Assembly (NCBI RefSeq): GCF_015234215.1
Contig: NZ_JADEKP010000001.1
Span: forward strand, 186,001-250,000
Source: Clostridium chrysemydis
GTDB lineage: Bacteria; Bacillota; Clostridia; Clostridiales; Clostridiaceae
DNA length: 64,000 nt
Direction: 5' to 3'
Under the pieces are notes generated by a model. The model saw nothing but the letters and a program-made list of their open reading frames with translations, made no database searches and was not told the origin of the DNA. Positions 36,806-48,822 of the stretch are shown here, piece after piece (position 1 is the stretch's first letter; every line of letters begins with the position of its first letter). The translations under genes and the position numbers were made by a program.

Positions 36806-37348
36806 ATGAAAAAATTTGTATGTACAGTTTGTGGTTATATTCATGAAGGAGAAACTGCACCAGAAAAATGCCCAGTATGTGGAGTAGGTGCTGATAAATT
36901 CCAAGAGCAAGTAGGAGAAATGGCTTGGGCTGACGAACATAGAATCGGAGTAGCTAAAGACGTAGATCCAAGAATCGTAGAAGGATTACAAGCTAACTTT
37001 ATGGGAGAGTGTACAGAAGTTGGAATGTATCTTGCAATGTCAAGACAAGCTGATAGAGAAGGATTCCCAGAAGTAGCAGAGGCTTATAAAAGAATAGCAT
37101 TTGAAGAAGCAGAACATGCTGCGAAATTTGCAGAACTTTTAGGAGAAGTAGTAGATGCGGATACAAAAGTTAACTTACAAAAAAGAGTAGATGCAGAATA
37201 CGGAGCTTGCCAAGGTAAAAAAGAATTAGCTACTTTAGCTAAACAATTAAACTTAGATGCAGTTCACGATACAGTTCATGAAATGTGTAAAGATGAAGCT
37301 AGACACGGTAAAGCGTTTAAAGGCTTATTAGAAAGATATTTTGCATAA
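36806..37348 (+). CDS. Reverse rubrerythrin
   Basis: Reverse rubrerythrin reduces hydrogen peroxide (and, through partners, oxygen) in anaerobes. Unlike classical rubrerythrin, the rubredoxin-like iron site comes first: Cys6, Cys9, Cys22 and Cys25 (CTVCGY, CPVCG). The diiron four-helix domain follows, with ligands in [20 protein letters not shown] and [12 protein letters not shown]. The 180-residue length matches the clostridial revRbr/Hsp21 proteins. It is a single-gene unit with a strong promoter and good ribosome site (GAGGAGAG). The palindrome in its promoter suggests induction by peroxide or oxygen. Confidence 0.93.
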   Translation: MKKFVCTVCGYIHEGETAPEKCPVCGVGADKFQEQVGEMAWADEHRIGVAKDVDPRIVEGLQANFMGECTEVGMYLAMSRQADREGFPEVAEAYKRIAFEEAEHAAKFAELLGEVVDADTKVNLQKRVDAEYGACQGKKELATLAKQLNLDAVHDTVHEMCKDEARHGKAFKGLLERYFA

Positions 37349-37406
37349 TATTTATGCATTAAATATATAAACTCCTAATAAAAAAATTCCCTTTTAATCT
37401 ATAAGG

Positions 37407-37438
37407 TAAAGAGACTACAAAATTTGTAGTCTCTTTTT
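37407..37438 (+). terminator. Intrinsic terminator after reverse rubrerythrin
   Basis: AAAGAGACTACAAA pairs with TTTGTAGTCTCTTT around a minimal loop, ending in T. Confidence 0.9.
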
Positions 37439-37533
37439 AGCGTTACTTTTTATGATTTCATTTTGGAGAAATATGTAACTAATTGTACTTAAATGAGTAT
37501 TATATATTAGGAAATTCACTTTTAGGAGGCAAA

Positions 37534-39507
<1,974 letters not shown>

Positions 39508-39560
39508 AAAGAAATATATAACTAAGTTTAAATAATATTTTAGATTTTGTTATAACTAAA

Positions 39561-39595
39561 AAAGACCCTATAGATTTTACATCTGTAGGGTCTAA
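39561..39595. terminator. Bidirectional terminator between the collagen-like gene and the carboxypeptidase
   Basis: AGACCCTATAGAT pairs with ATCTGTAGGGTCT (one G-U pair), with A and T flanks suited to both convergent genes. Confidence 0.85.
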
Positions 39596-39614
39596 ATATA
39601 TTTTAAAATTAATT

Positions 39615-40904
39615 TTATCTGTTATGTCTATTTTTAATGTGGTTCCACTTTTTATTGAACTTACTTCTTTTTCTTTTATTATATAATAAGTAAATAATTA
39701 AAGTTATCAAAACTAGAGAGATAAAAGAAATGATTAAAGTTTTAGCATTTCTCATACTAAAATCTTTAACCTTATCTAAGGTATCAACATCTCTATATTC
39801 AGCACTTACTAAATCTATTGCTTTAATCTTTTTTCCGTCTATGTAAAGATCTGCTGTAGTAACTTTTTCACCTTTTAAATAAGATTTACTTTTAAAATTA
39901 TCTGGAAGAGTATATTTTAATTCTTTAGATAATTTATTAACTTCGTTTTTAGGAACAGAGTCATAAATATTCTCTGTAACTGTTAAAGGAAAATTTTCAT
40001 CATTAGAAATTTTAACATTTTCAACTATTTCACCTTTTTTATATACAATTACATTAGAAAAATTATCAAATCCATAGTCTAAAAGTTTTGCCATATCTTT
40101 AAAGTTTTTGTCTTTATCTTCAGCTTTCATAAAAGCTGCAACTAATCTTCTTCCGTCTTTTTCACCTGATATTACAAAGGTATGTCTTGAAACATCTGTA
40201 TAGCCGCTCTTTCCTGCTAAAGCGTATTTGTAATAATATTTAGAATTAGGATTTATAAGGTGGTTGTGATTGTTACACCATCTTTTATAACCATCTAAAT
40301 TACTTTTTGGAAGTTCTACTGAAATTAACCTAGAGATTCTAACAAAGTTTGGGTCTTTTATAGCTTCTTTGAGTATTAATGCCATATCGTGTGCTGTAGA
40401 GGTATGCTTTGGATTTGGAAGTCCGCTTGCATTTACAAAATTACTATTGTTTGCACCTATTGATTTAGCTTTTTCGTTCATAAGGCGAGTAAAATTCTCC
40501 TCGCTTCCAGCTACGTGTTCTGCAAGGGCTAAAGCACAGTCATTACCAGATTCTAAAAGAAGACCTGTTAAAAGAGTTTCTACTGTGAATTTTTCACCTT
40601 CTTTTAAGCCTATAGAACTACCGTCAGCAAAGGGCGGATTTTTACCTACAGTTACAACGTCAGATAGTTTTGTGTTTTCAAGTACTACTAAAGCTGTTAA
40701 AACTTTGGTTGTAGATGCTGGAAAATGTTTATCTTCACCTTTTTTAGAATAAAGTATATCTCCTGTATCAGCATCGATAAGTATTGCAGATTCAGCGTTT
40801 ATCTTAGGCGGTTTTTCTTCTGCACTTGCACTAATTGCAAAAATATTAGTGAAGATAAAAAGAAATGTCATTAGTTTTAAGGTCTTAAAAAATAAGTTCT
40901 TCAT
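39615..40904 (-). CDS. D-alanyl-D-alanine carboxypeptidase (PBP5/DacF type)
   Basis: This low-molecular-weight PBP trims the terminal D-Ala from peptidoglycan stems. The 429-residue product has a signal peptide (cleavage near residue 28, ISASA), catalytic motifs STTK (Ser64-Lys67), SGN (119-121) and KSG (232-234; the last replaces the common KTG), a C-terminal PBP5 domain and a C-terminal membrane helix with a basic tail (KRKRSKFNKK). The membrane anchor at the end is typical of the group. It is monocistronic on the minus strand. A sporulation-specific role (DacF) is possible but not shown. Confidence 0.92.
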   Translation of the reverse strand: MKNLFFKTLKLMTFLFIFTNIFAISASAEEKPPKINAESAILIDADTGDILYSKKGEDKHFPASTTKVLTALVVLENTKLSDVVTVGKNPPFADGSSIGLKEGEKFTVETLLTGLLLESGNDCALALAEHVAGSEENFTRLMNEKAKSIGANNSNFVNASGLPNPKHTSTAHDMALILKEAIKDPNFVRISRLISVELPKSNLDGYKRWCNNHNHLINPNSKYYYKYALAGKSGYTDVSRHTFVISGEKDGRRLVAAFMKAEDKDKNFKDMAKLLDYGFDNFSNVIVYKKGEIVENVKISNDENFPLTVTENIYDSVPKNEVNKLSKELKYTLPDNFKSKSYLKGEKVTTADLYIDGKKIKAIDLVSAEYRDVDTLDKVKDFSMRNAKTLIISFISLVLITLIIYLLYNKRKRSKFNKKWNHIKNRHNR

Positions 40905-41032
40905 GTCTATCTCCCAAAAATTAAAGTTTATTTTTTAATATTAACAAACTTTTAAATACTTTTCCACATTTTAAGCATAATTTTGCATAAAAGTGAGAAT
41001 AATTAATAAAAAAATTAAAAAGTGGAGGAATC

Positions 41033-41704
41033 ATGCATAAAAATAAAAAATTGATAGGTATAATTGCTATTTTATTAATACTTGGAGTTGTTTTTGGAAC
41101 TTTGTATTATAGGGATAAAAAGAGTTTTGAAGGGGTAAGTAGTAGTGAAGAAATCTTTGTAGAAGAGAAGAAAGATGAAAGTAAAAAGGTAGATTCTAAG
41201 GAAGACTCGAGCGAAGAAAAGATAGAACTTAAAGATAAAAGCCTTGCAGTTCATATTGATGGAGAAATTAAAAATCCTGGAGTATATAAGCTTCAAGCTG
41301 ATAGTATTTTAGAAGATTTAGTAAAGACTGCTGGAGGATTTACTAATAGCGCTGATACTTTAAGTGTAAATTTAGCAGAACTTTTAAAAGATAATCAAAA
41401 GATTATAATTCCAAAAGAATTATCTATAAAAGAAAAAGAAGAGCTTTTAAAATCTAATGGAAATAGTATAGAGACTAAAGGTGCTACGCCGCAAAATTCA
41501 AATAGTGAAGATAAAAAAATTAATATAAATACGGCAACAGCAGAAGAACTGGATGCTTTGCCAGGGGTAGGCCCATCTAGAGCGAATGATATTATAGCTT
41601 ACAGGGATTCAAATGGAGGTTTTAGTAGCGTTGAAGACTTAAAAAATGTAAGTGGGATAGGCGATAAAACTTTTGAAAAGCTTAAAGATTCTATTTGTAA
41701 TTAA
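41033..41704 (+). CDS. comEA: ComEA-like DNA-binding protein
   Basis: ComEA binds double-stranded DNA outside the cell membrane during natural transformation. The 223-residue product has one N-terminal membrane helix (about residues 5-25), a Glu/Lys/Ser linker, a SLBB domain (about 67-125, LAVHIDGEIKNPGVYKL) and a double helix-hairpin-helix at the end (INTATAEELDALPGVGPSRA, FSSVEDLKNVSGIG). No comEC or comEB gene is next to it, so a function in uptake here is uncertain. The start follows GTGGAGGAATC. Confidence 0.88.
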   Translation: MHKNKKLIGIIAILLILGVVFGTLYYRDKKSFEGVSSSEEIFVEEKKDESKKVDSKEDSSEEKIELKDKSLAVHIDGEIKNPGVYKLQADSILEDLVKTAGGFTNSADTLSVNLAELLKDNQKIIIPKELSIKEKEELLKSNGNSIETKGATPQNSNSEDKKININTATAEELDALPGVGPSRANDIIAYRDSNGGFSSVEDLKNVSGIGDKTFEKLKDSICN

Positions 41705-41710
41705 TTTGTT

Positions 41711-41738
41711 TTGAGTTTTATAATACTTATTGTAAAAT
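41711..41738 (+). promoter_or_regulatory. Possible promoter of the selDAB operon
   Basis: TTGAGT (41711-41716) and TAAAAT (41733-41738) are 16 bases apart, 42 bases before the selD start. No terminator hairpin was seen between comEA and selD, so read-through is also possible. Confidence 0.4.
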
Positions 41739-41780
41739 AGATATAGAACCTTATGCACCGAGAAAGGATGGTAAGTAAGT

Positions 41781-42806
41781 ATGGTAAAATTAACAAATTA
41801 TGCTAAAACGGCTGGTTGAGCAGCTAAAATAGAGCCGGGGGCTCTTTCAGATATATTAAATAGTATACCTAAGATGGTAGATTCTAATCTGTTAGTAGGT
41901 ATAGATACCTCAGATGATGGGGCAGTATATAAATTAAGTGATGATATAGCACTTATTCAAACTTTAGACTTTTTCACACCTGTAGTTGATGACCCTTATA
42001 CCTTCGGTCAAATAGCTGCAGCGAATTCTTTAAGTGATGTTTATGCTATGGGAGGAATTCCAAAGGTTGCATTAAACATAGTATGTTTCCCTAAGTGTTT
42101 AGATAGAAGTATACTTGGAGAAATACTTAGAGGTGGCGCTGATAAAGTATTAGAATCAGGTGCTGTAGTAATCGGAGGACATTCAGTTCAAGATGATGAA
42201 CCAAAATACGGCCTTTCGGTATCAGGAGTAGTACACCCTGAAAAGATATTAAAAAACTGTGGTTCTAAAAAAGATGACGTATTAATTATTACAAAGCCTT
42301 TAGGCGTTGGAATTATTAATACTGCAAACAAAGGTGAAATGGCTTCTAAAGAGGCTATGGATGAGGCTGTTAACTGGATGAAGATGCTTAATAAATACGC
42401 AGGTGAAATAATTATTAAGTACGATATAACAGCTTGTACTGATATTACTGGATTTGGACTTATGGGACACCTAAACGAAATGGCAGAAGGTTCAAATGTA
42501 ACTTTTGAAATATTTAAAGACAGTATACCTTATATAAAAGAAGCTAAAGAATATGCAAATATGGGCTTAGTACCAGCTGGTGCATATCAAAATAAAGCTT
42601 ACATAAAAGATATATATAAGTTAGAAGGAGTAGAAAGTTATTTAGAGGATATTTTATTTGATCCTCAAACATCAGGTGGTCTTGTAGTTTCGTGTAGTGA
42701 AGAAGTAGCATGTGAAATGCTTAAAGAGTTTAGAGAAAAAGATGTTAAGGCTTGGATTATAGGAAAAGTTAAGGAAAAAGAAGATTTTAACTTAATCGTT
42801 AAATAG
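41781..42806 (+). CDS. selD: Selenide, water dikinase SelD, a selenocysteine-containing form
   Basis: SelD makes selenophosphate, the selenium donor for selenocysteine. The gene starts at ATG 41781 after GAAAGGATGG and reads through an in-frame TGA at codon 13 (41817-41819) into a 341-residue product. The context YAKTAG-U-AAKI matches the catalytic loop of SelD, where Cys17 of E. coli occupies the same place; here it is selenocysteine (Sec13). Further landmarks are DDGAVYKL, FFTPVVDDPYTFGQIAAANSLSDVYAMGG (ATP and metal sites), and DPQTSGGL. A gene caller that treats TGA as stop would wrongly start it at 41874. selA follows after 17 bases. Confidence 0.93.
41817..41845 (+). promoter_or_regulatory. 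In-frame TGA(Sec) codon with bacterial SECIS-like hairpin
   Basis: The TGA at 41817-41819 is followed by a 6-base-pair stem, AGAGCC (41831-41836) and GGCTCT (41840-41845), with loop GGG. The loop begins 18 bases after the TGA, and starts with G, as in bacterial SECIS elements recognised by SelB. Confidence 0.8.
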
Positions 42807-42823
42807 CCTTAGGGAGGAGTTTT

Positions 42824-44212
42824 ATGGAACTATTAAGAAAGTTACCTAAAATTAATGAACTTTTAGAAGAGGATATAGTTAAATCTTATCTAAAAGTATA
42901 TTCTAGGGAAATAGTAGTTGAAAAGCTTAGACTCTCCATAGACATTTTAAGAAAAAGAATTTTAAAAATGGAGGATATGTCCTCCATTTTTTCTTTGAAA
43001 GAGGAGAGTCTTAAGATTTTTAAAGATAATATAGACCTTTTAGATAATAAAAATTTAAAAAGAGTAGTAAATGGTACTGGGATTGTTATACATACAAACC
43101 TTGGGAGGTCATTATTATCAAGTAGTAGCCTAGATGCTATTATTGATGTATCTAAATATTATTCAAACCTTGAATTTAACTTAGAAGAAGGAAAAAGAGG
43201 AAGTAGATACGATTCTGTTATAGAAGAATTAAAATATCTAACTTCAGCTGAAGATGCCTTAGTTGTAAATAATAATGCGTCAGCAGTACTTTTAGTTTTA
43301 AGTGCATTAGCTAAAGGAAAAGAAGCTATTATTTCAAGAGGTGAGTTAGTTGAAATAGGAGGTTCTTTTAGAATACCTGATATTTTAGAATTAAGCGGAG
43401 GTATTTTAAAAGAGGTTGGAACTACAAATAGAACACATATATTTGATTATGAAAATGCGATAAATGAAAATACAGGAGTTATTTTAAAAGTACATACTTC
43501 AAATTATAGAGTTTTAGGTTTTACAAAAGAGGTTAAATCAGATGTATTAAGTGAAATTTCTAGAAAAAATAATATACCTCTTGTTGAAGATTTAGGAAGC
43601 GGTCTTATAGATAAGTTAAATATACCTAAAATAGAAGAAGAGAAGACTGTAAAGGAATGTATAAATAACGGAGTAAACATTGTCACATTTAGTGGAGATA
43701 AGCTTTTAGGTGGCCCTCAATGCGGGGTTATTGTAGGCGATAAAAGGTATATAGAAAAGATTAAAAAACATCAATTAAACAGAGCTTTAAGAGTAGATAA
43801 ATTCACCTTAGCTGCATTAGAAGCAACATTAAAAGAATATATAAAAGGCAATTATAAAAATATTCCTACTATAAACCTTTTAGAATTATCTTTAGAAGAA
43901 ATAGAAAAAAAGGCAGATAAGTTAAAATATATATTAGAAAATTTAAACTTAGATTATAAAATTTCTAAATCTTTAGAAAAATCTTTAGTAGGAGGGGGTT
44001 CTCTTCCAACGCTAGAGTTAGAAACTTATGTTTTAAAGATAAGAAATGAAAAAATAAAAGAGCACAAAATAGATGAGATGCTTAGAAGAGAAGAGATACC
44101 TGTAATCGGAAGAGTTTCTAAGGGAGATTTTATAATAGATTTAAGGTGCATTTTAGAAGATGATTACAAAGTTATAGAAAAAGCATTTAAAAACATAGGA
44201 GAAATATTATGA
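42824..44212 (+). CDS. selA: L-seryl-tRNA(Sec) selenium transferase
   Basis: SelA converts Ser-tRNA(Sec) to Sec-tRNA(Sec) with selenophosphate, using pyridoxal phosphate. The 462-residue product has an N-terminal helical tRNA-contact domain and an aminotransferase-like fold with [27 protein letters not shown] and the Schiff-base lysine Lys293 in [13 protein letters not shown]. Length matches E. coli SelA (463). The start follows GGGAGGAG, and the stop overlaps the start of selB by four bases (ATGA), so the two are coupled. Codons 47-57 form a perfect terminator-like hairpin, listed separately. Confidence 0.96.
   Translation: MELLRKLPKINELLEEDIVKSYLKVYSREIVVEKLRLSIDILRKRILKMEDMSSIFSLKEESLKIFKDNIDLLDNKNLKRVVNGTGIVIHTNLGRSLLSSSSLDAIIDVSKYYSNLEFNLEEGKRGSRYDSVIEELKYLTSAEDALVVNNNASAVLLVLSALAKGKEAIISRGELVEIGGSFRIPDILELSGGILKEVGTTNRTHIFDYENAINENTGVILKVHTSNYRVLGFTKEVKSDVLSEISRKNNIPLVEDLGSGLIDKLNIPKIEEEKTVKECINNGVNIVTFSGDKLLGGPQCGVIVGDKRYIEKIKKHQLNRALRVDKFTLAALEATLKEYIKGNYKNIPTINLLELSLEEIEKKADKLKYILENLNLDYKISKSLEKSLVGGGSLPTLELETYVLKIRNEKIKEHKIDEMLRREEIPVIGRVSKGDFIIDLRCILEDDYKVIEKAFKNIGEIL
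42964..42992 (+). terminator. Terminator-like hairpin inside the selA coding region
   Basis: AAAAATGGAGGA (42964-42975) pairs perfectly with TCCTCCATTTTT (42980-42991) over a TATG loop, then T. The 12-base-pair stem and U-tract have the full form of an intrinsic terminator, about 140 bases into the gene. It may attenuate selAB or stay melted by ribosomes. Confidence 0.6.
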
Positions 44213-46080
44213 AAACACTTATAGTTGGAACTTGCGGGCATATAGACCACGGCAAAACTTCACTTATAAAAGCTTTAACTGGAGTAGATGCAGATAGATT
44301 AAAAGAAGAAAAGGCACGTGGAATCACTATAGATTTAGGTTATGCAGATTATATCTTGCCTTCAAAAAACAGAATTGCCTTTGTTGACGTTCCAGGTCAT
44401 GAAAAGTTTGTTAAAAATATGATAGCTGGGATAACAGGAGTTAGCTTAGCTATGATAATAATTTCAGCAGAGGATGGAATTATGCCACAAACTATAGAAC
44501 ATTTTGGAATAATTAAAGGGTTAGCTATAGAAAAGTGCTTAGTAGTTATAACAAAGTGTGATAAATCAAACGACGAAGTTATAGAACTTATCTACGAAGA
44601 AGTACAAGAACTTTTAAAAGGAAGCCCTTTTGAAAATTCTAAAATAATAAAAACATCAGCTAAAACTAAAGAAGGAATAAATGATTTAATAGATTATTTT
44701 GAAGAAGAGATAAAGTCATCTAAATCACAATTAGATGAAGATGATTTTAGAATGAATATAGATAGAGTCTTTACTATAAACGGTGTTGGAACTGTAGTTA
44801 CAGGAACTATTATAGAAGGGGAGGTAAATTTAGGAGATAGCTTAACTTTATACCCTAAAAATATAGAAGTAAAAGCAAGAGGAATACAAGGGTATGGAGA
44901 AAGTACTAAAAAATTAACTAAGGGAAACAGGTGTGCAATAAATTTAACTGGTATTTCAAAAGAAGATATAAAAAGAGGTGACGTTTTAAGCTTAGATAAA
45001 GGTTTAAAAACATCTTTTGTTGTAGATTGCAAGTTAAACCTTGATGATTCTTTAGATAAAAAGATAAAAGACAGGCAAAGAATACGTTTTTATGTAGGAA
45101 CAAAAGAAGTAATAGGAAGAATTCATTTATTAAATGATGACTATATTCAACTAAGATTAGAAGAAGAAATATTATCTAAAAAGGGAGATAACTATTATAT
45201 AAGAAATTTTTCACCTATATATAATATCGGTGGTGGAAAAATAATAGAACCTAATGCTAAAAAGGCAAAAGGTGATAAAGAAAAGTATTTAGATTCTCTA
45301 AAATTAAAGGAAAAAGGTTCATTAGAAGAGAATATTTTAAAAGAATTATTAGAGTTTGAATTTCTTTTTAAAGAAGATCTAATTAAAAAATTCAATTCAA
45401 GAGAAGAGATAGAAAAAGCTTTAGAAAAGTTAGTTTATAAAGATTTAGTAGTCATATTAAGTAAAAGTAATAAAAATATTATATTTAGCAGGAAAAGATT
45501 AGATAAAATAGAAAGTGAAGCCTTTAATATAATAAAGGACCATCATAAAAAAAATCCTTTAGATAAAGGTATATCTAAAGAAGAACTTAGAAAAAAACTA
45601 ACTAAAAAAGAAATAAATAAAAATGATTTTAATATTTTTATAGATTATTTAAGTAGAAATTTAATAGAATCCTCAAATGGTATAATTTATTTAAAAGACT
45701 TTAAAAAAAGACTTAACCTAAATCAAAAGAATTTTAGAAATGAATTATTAGATGAATTAGGCAAAGGGTTTGTATCTGTTAATTTGAATGAACTATATAC
45801 TAAGCATAATATAAAAGAAGAGGACAAAAACAAATTATTAAATTACTTAAATGAAGAAGATGAAGTTATATTATTAAACGATGGTGTTATACTAAGAAAA
45901 GATACATTTAATTTTGGAATAGATGAAATATACAAACACTTTAGGAAAAATAAAACATTATCACTAGGTGAATGCAGAGACATCTTAAAAACAAATAGAA
46001 AAATTGCCTTATCATTTTTAGAAGAATTAGATAGTAAAAAGATAACAAAGAGAGGCGAAAAAGACAGAGTTTTGTTGTAA
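44209..46080 (+). CDS. selB: Selenocysteine-specific elongation factor SelB
   Basis: SelB delivers Sec-tRNA(Sec) to the ribosome at UGA codons followed by a SECIS hairpin. The 623-residue protein has an EF-Tu-like GTPase part with G1 [13 protein letters not shown] at the start, G2 RGITID, G3 DVPGHEKF and G4 TKCD, two beta-barrel domains, and C-terminal winged-helix repeats (from about residue 390) that bind the SECIS. It overlaps selA by four bases. Its likely target hairpin is in the selD gene of this same operon. selC was not found nearby. Confidence 0.96.
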   Translation: MKTLIVGTCGHIDHGKTSLIKALTGVDADRLKEEKARGITIDLGYADYILPSKNRIAFVDVPGHEKFVKNMIAGITGVSLAMIIISAEDGIMPQTIEHFGIIKGLAIEKCLVVITKCDKSNDEVIELIYEEVQELLKGSPFENSKIIKTSAKTKEGINDLIDYFEEEIKSSKSQLDEDDFRMNIDRVFTINGVGTVVTGTIIEGEVNLGDSLTLYPKNIEVKARGIQGYGESTKKLTKGNRCAINLTGISKEDIKRGDVLSLDKGLKTSFVVDCKLNLDDSLDKKIKDRQRIRFYVGTKEVIGRIHLLNDDYIQLRLEEEILSKKGDNYYIRNFSPIYNIGGGKIIEPNAKKAKGDKEKYLDSLKLKEKGSLEENILKELLEFEFLFKEDLIKKFNSREEIEKALEKLVYKDLVVILSKSNKNIIFSRKRLDKIESEAFNIIKDHHKKNPLDKGISKEELRKKLTKKEINKNDFNIFIDYLSRNLIESSNGIIYLKDFKKRLNLNQKNFRNELLDELGKGFVSVNLNELYTKHNIKEEDKNKLLNYLNEEDEVILLNDGVILRKDTFNFGIDEIYKHFRKNKTLSLGECRDILKTNRKIALSFLEELDSKKITKRGEKDRVLL

Positions 46081-46144
46081 GGCAGTATATTTAGGTGATA
46101 TAATTAGGAAAGAAATTTAAAGGATAAAATCAGGAGGGGTATAA

Positions 46145-46855
46145 ATGTTTAAAAAATTAGTAGGTATTGGAGTTACTTCAATTATCGCGTTTTCTTTAGT
46201 AGGATGCGGAAGTGGGGATGAAGCAAACGAAAAATCAAAAGAACAGGTCAATAACGCTAAAGCACAAGAATTTAATATCAATCAAGATAAATTTACAAAC
46301 CTTAAAGGTGATTGGATAAAAGATTTCACAAAAGAAGATTTTGATAAAACAGGAAATGATTTAATTAAAAAAGTTAAAGAGCAATCTGAAGCCTTTGGAT
46401 TAAAGGTAGAAGAAAGTGATAAAGTCGATACTGTAGTTGGTCAAACAGCTAAAGTTAAGTCAGTATATTTAGATAATAAAAATCCAGAGGATAATAAACT
46501 TGAGAGTATGCAATTTGAAGAGCAGGTTTTAGGGGAGTCAGGAGAGTCAGGTAGATTCGAAATGAAACTTTCATTAAAATTCAATGGAGAGAAAGCTTTA
46601 AAAGAAGGAAAATTCAATTTAGGAGATACTAGCTTACCTAAATATGCTGAAATAATGACAGGTGTTAAAGATAGAAACTATAATAAAATAAATGATGAAA
46701 TTTTAAAAATAGTTAAAAGTGACAAAAAAGAAGGTATTTTTGAAGATGATATAAATGGTTTAGTTGAAGAATTTGCAGTTAGTAAAGAATACATAGTATA
46801 TACTTTATCAACTAAAGAATATAAGTTTGTTCAAGGAAATAGTAATGGAATTTAA
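46145..46855 (+). CDS. Hypothetical lipoprotein, 236 residues
   Basis: The product starts MFKKLVGIGVTSIIAFSLVGC, a signal peptide with lipobox (Cys21), so it is expected on the outer face of the membrane. The mature part is Lys/Glu-rich, predicted mixed alpha-beta, with no known motif. The start follows CAGGAGGGG. It lies 64 bases after selB with no terminator between them, so it may be transcribed from the same promoter, yet its role is not likely linked to selenium. I do not recognise the family. Confidence 0.7.
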   Translation: MFKKLVGIGVTSIIAFSLVGCGSGDEANEKSKEQVNNAKAQEFNINQDKFTNLKGDWIKDFTKEDFDKTGNDLIKKVKEQSEAFGLKVEESDKVDTVVGQTAKVKSVYLDNKNPEDNKLESMQFEEQVLGESGESGRFEMKLSLKFNGEKALKEGKFNLGDTSLPKYAEIMTGVKDRNYNKINDEILKIVKSDKKEGIFEDDINGLVEEFAVSKEYIVYTLSTKEYKFVQGNSNGI

Positions 46856-46878
46856 CTTTAAAATTTAGGAGGATTAAA

Positions 46879-47301
46879 ATGAGCAACAAAGAAGAAATTG
46901 AAAACGTAAAAGATGAAGTAAAAGAAGAGGTAGTAGTTGTAGATGAATCTACAAACGAAGATATAGATTCTTTTTTAGAAGATGAAGAAATAAAAGAAGA
47001 ATCAAAAGAAATCAATAACGAATTACAAGATTTAGAAAATGAAAAGTTTGTAGAAGTAGATAATAATCCATCATTTTTTAAAAAGCTATTTGCAAATCTT
47101 TTAGATCAAGCGTTAGTTTTAGGGGTATCTGCTATATTCTTATTAGTATTTGATTTCGTAATTGGATTCTTAGGATTTATGGTTGTAAATCCTTCACCAG
47201 TACTACTTATAATATATGTGATATTTAACGTATTATATTATCCTTTAATCGAAAGAAAAGGGAATAGAAGTGTAGGAAAAAGAATTTTATCAATAAGATA
47301 G
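46879..47301 (+). CDS. RDD-family membrane protein with acidic N-terminus
   Basis: The 140-residue protein has an acidic cytoplasmic N-terminus (residues 1-60, many Glu and Asp), then an RDD-like domain: FFKKLFANLLDQALVLGV in the first helix (Asp conserved), a second helix FDFVIGFLGFMV, a third, and the closing RSVGKRIL motif. RDD proteins are often small membrane proteins of unknown function or ion transporters. It is 23 bases after the lipoprotein, so the two may be cotranscribed. A weak terminator follows. Confidence 0.75.
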   Translation: MSNKEEIENVKDEVKEEVVVVDESTNEDIDSFLEDEEIKEESKEINNELQDLENEKFVEVDNNPSFFKKLFANLLDQALVLGVSAIFLLVFDFVIGFLGFMVVNPSPVLLIIYVIFNVLYYPLIERKGNRSVGKRILSIR

Positions 47302-47313
47302 GATAAAATAAAT

Positions 47314-47345
47314 TAAGGTGGACGTAAAACTCCACCTAAATTTTT
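47314..47345 (+). terminator. Weak intrinsic terminator after the RDD gene
   Basis: AGGTGGA (47316-47322) pairs with TCCACCT (47331-47337), followed by AAATTTTT. Confidence 0.6.
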
Positions 47346-47375
47346 GTAAAAATATTATTTAAAGAGGAGTAAAAA

Positions 47376-48743
47376 ATGGGCAAAAGAAGAGGAAGAATGC
47401 AAGAAATAGAAGTAAAGATAGAAAAAACTGAATTTCCATCAGTAGGTATATCTAGCTACAATGACAGAAAGGTTTATGTAAAAAATACTTTTCCAGGTCA
47501 AACTATAAAAGGTAGAGTTAAGAAAAGAAGAGAAGGTTATTTAGAATTAAAGCTTCAAGAAGTTTTAGAAAAAGCACCATACGAAATAGAAGCTAAATGC
47601 CCTCACTTTGGAGTTTGTGGAGGTTGCTCATCACAAAACTTAACTTATGATAAGCAATTAGAACTTTTAGGAGATGAGGTTAAAACTCTTTTTGAAGATG
47701 CATCTGTAACTACAGGAACTTATGAAGGAGTAACAGGAAGCGTAGATCAATTTGAATACAGAAACAAAATGGAATTTACATTTGGTGATGAATTTAAAGG
47801 CGGAGAACTTTGCCTTGGAATGCATATGAAAAATCAAAGCTTTGGAATACTTACAGTAGATAACTGTAAAATCGTTGATGAAGATTTTAGAAAAGTTATA
47901 AAAGCAACTGTAGACTTCTTTAAAGACAAAGACCTTCCTTACTATAGAGTGATGAAAAGAGAAGGTTTTTTAAGACATTTAGTAGTTAGAAAAGCTAAAA
48001 ATACAGGTGAATTACTTGTTAATTTAGTTACTACAACTCAAAATGATTTTGATGTAAATCTTTATGCGGAAGTTATAAAAAACTTAGAGTTTGAAGGTAC
48101 TTTAACATCAATTCTTCACACTGAAAATGACTCATTATCAGATGCAGTCATTCCAGAAAAAGTTAATCTTTTATTTGGAAGAGATTACATAGTAGAAAAT
48201 CTTTTAGGATTAAAATTTAAAATCTCACCATTTTCATTCTTCCAAACTAACACAAAAGGGGCTGAAAGCCTTTATAGTATAGTTAGAGACTATATGGGAG
48301 ATTCAGAAAATAAAGTAGTATTTGACCTTTATTGTGGAACTGGAACTATAGGTCAAATAGTTGCACCTAAAGCTAAAAAAGTTGTAGGGATAGAACTTAT
48401 AGAAGAAGCCGTTGAAGCTGCAAAAGAGAATGCTAAGTTTAACGGTCTTAGTAACTGCGAATTTATAGCAGGTGACGTAGCAGAAACTATAAAGCACGTA
48501 AAAGATACGCCAGATATAATTATACTAGACCCTCCTAGAAGCGGAGTGCACCCTAAAGCATTAGAATACGTAATTAAATTCGATGCAAAGGAAATAGTAT
48601 ACGTATCTTGTAACCCTAAAACTTTAGTTACAGACCTTAAAGTCCTAGTAGAAAATGGCTACAGAATAATAAAAACTAGAGTTAAAGACATGTTCCCAAA
48701 TACTCCACATGGGGAAACAATAGTAAAACTATTAAAGAAATGA
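47376..48743 (+). CDS. rlmD: 23S rRNA (uracil-C5)-methyltransferase, RlmD/RumA family
   Basis: This enzyme methylates uracil C5 in 23S rRNA using S-adenosylmethionine. The 455-residue protein has an N-terminal TRAM domain (about residues 5-65), a 4Fe-4S motif [10 protein letters not shown] (about 75-84) with a further cysteine in DNCKIVD, and a Rossmann methyltransferase part with [24 protein letters not shown] and the nucleophile motif VSCNPKTL. All key residues are present. The gene is intact; the prophage begins just after its stop codon. The RumA-like group in Firmicutes may target a different uridine than in E. coli. Confidence 0.92.
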   Translation: MGKRRGRMQEIEVKIEKTEFPSVGISSYNDRKVYVKNTFPGQTIKGRVKKRREGYLELKLQEVLEKAPYEIEAKCPHFGVCGGCSSQNLTYDKQLELLGDEVKTLFEDASVTTGTYEGVTGSVDQFEYRNKMEFTFGDEFKGGELCLGMHMKNQSFGILTVDNCKIVDEDFRKVIKATVDFFKDKDLPYYRVMKREGFLRHLVVRKAKNTGELLVNLVTTTQNDFDVNLYAEVIKNLEFEGTLTSILHTENDSLSDAVIPEKVNLLFGRDYIVENLLGLKFKISPFSFFQTNTKGAESLYSIVRDYMGDSENKVVFDLYCGTGTIGQIVAPKAKKVVGIELIEEAVEAAKENAKFNGLSNCEFIAGDVAETIKHVKDTPDIIILDPPRSGVHPKALEYVIKFDAKEIVYVSCNPKTLVTDLKVLVENGYRIIKTRVKDMFPNTPHGETIVKLLKK

Positions 48744-48778
48744 TTTGGATAATAGATTAAATATATAATTAAATTATT

Positions 48779-48822
48779 AATTGCCGTCAATTTGTCGACC
48801 TATGATTTATTTGACGGCAATT
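48779..48822. terminator. Hairpin after rlmD and at the integrase stop
   Basis: AATTGCCGTCAA (48779-48790) pairs with TTGACGGCAATT (48811-48822) over a 20-base loop. It overlaps the end of the integrase gene and lies where attL is expected. It may act as a terminator or be part of the recombination site. Confidence 0.5.

Noticed and set aside
37439-37533. Sigma K-type promoter before the collagen-like gene
   Set aside because: I looked for an AC / CATA-TA arrangement as expected for late mother-cell genes and found no convincing match.
41817-41819. In-frame stop codon suggesting a broken selD
   Set aside because: The TGA takes the exact place of the catalytic Cys of SelD, is followed by a SECIS-like hairpin, and lies in a selDAB operon; selenocysteine explains it.
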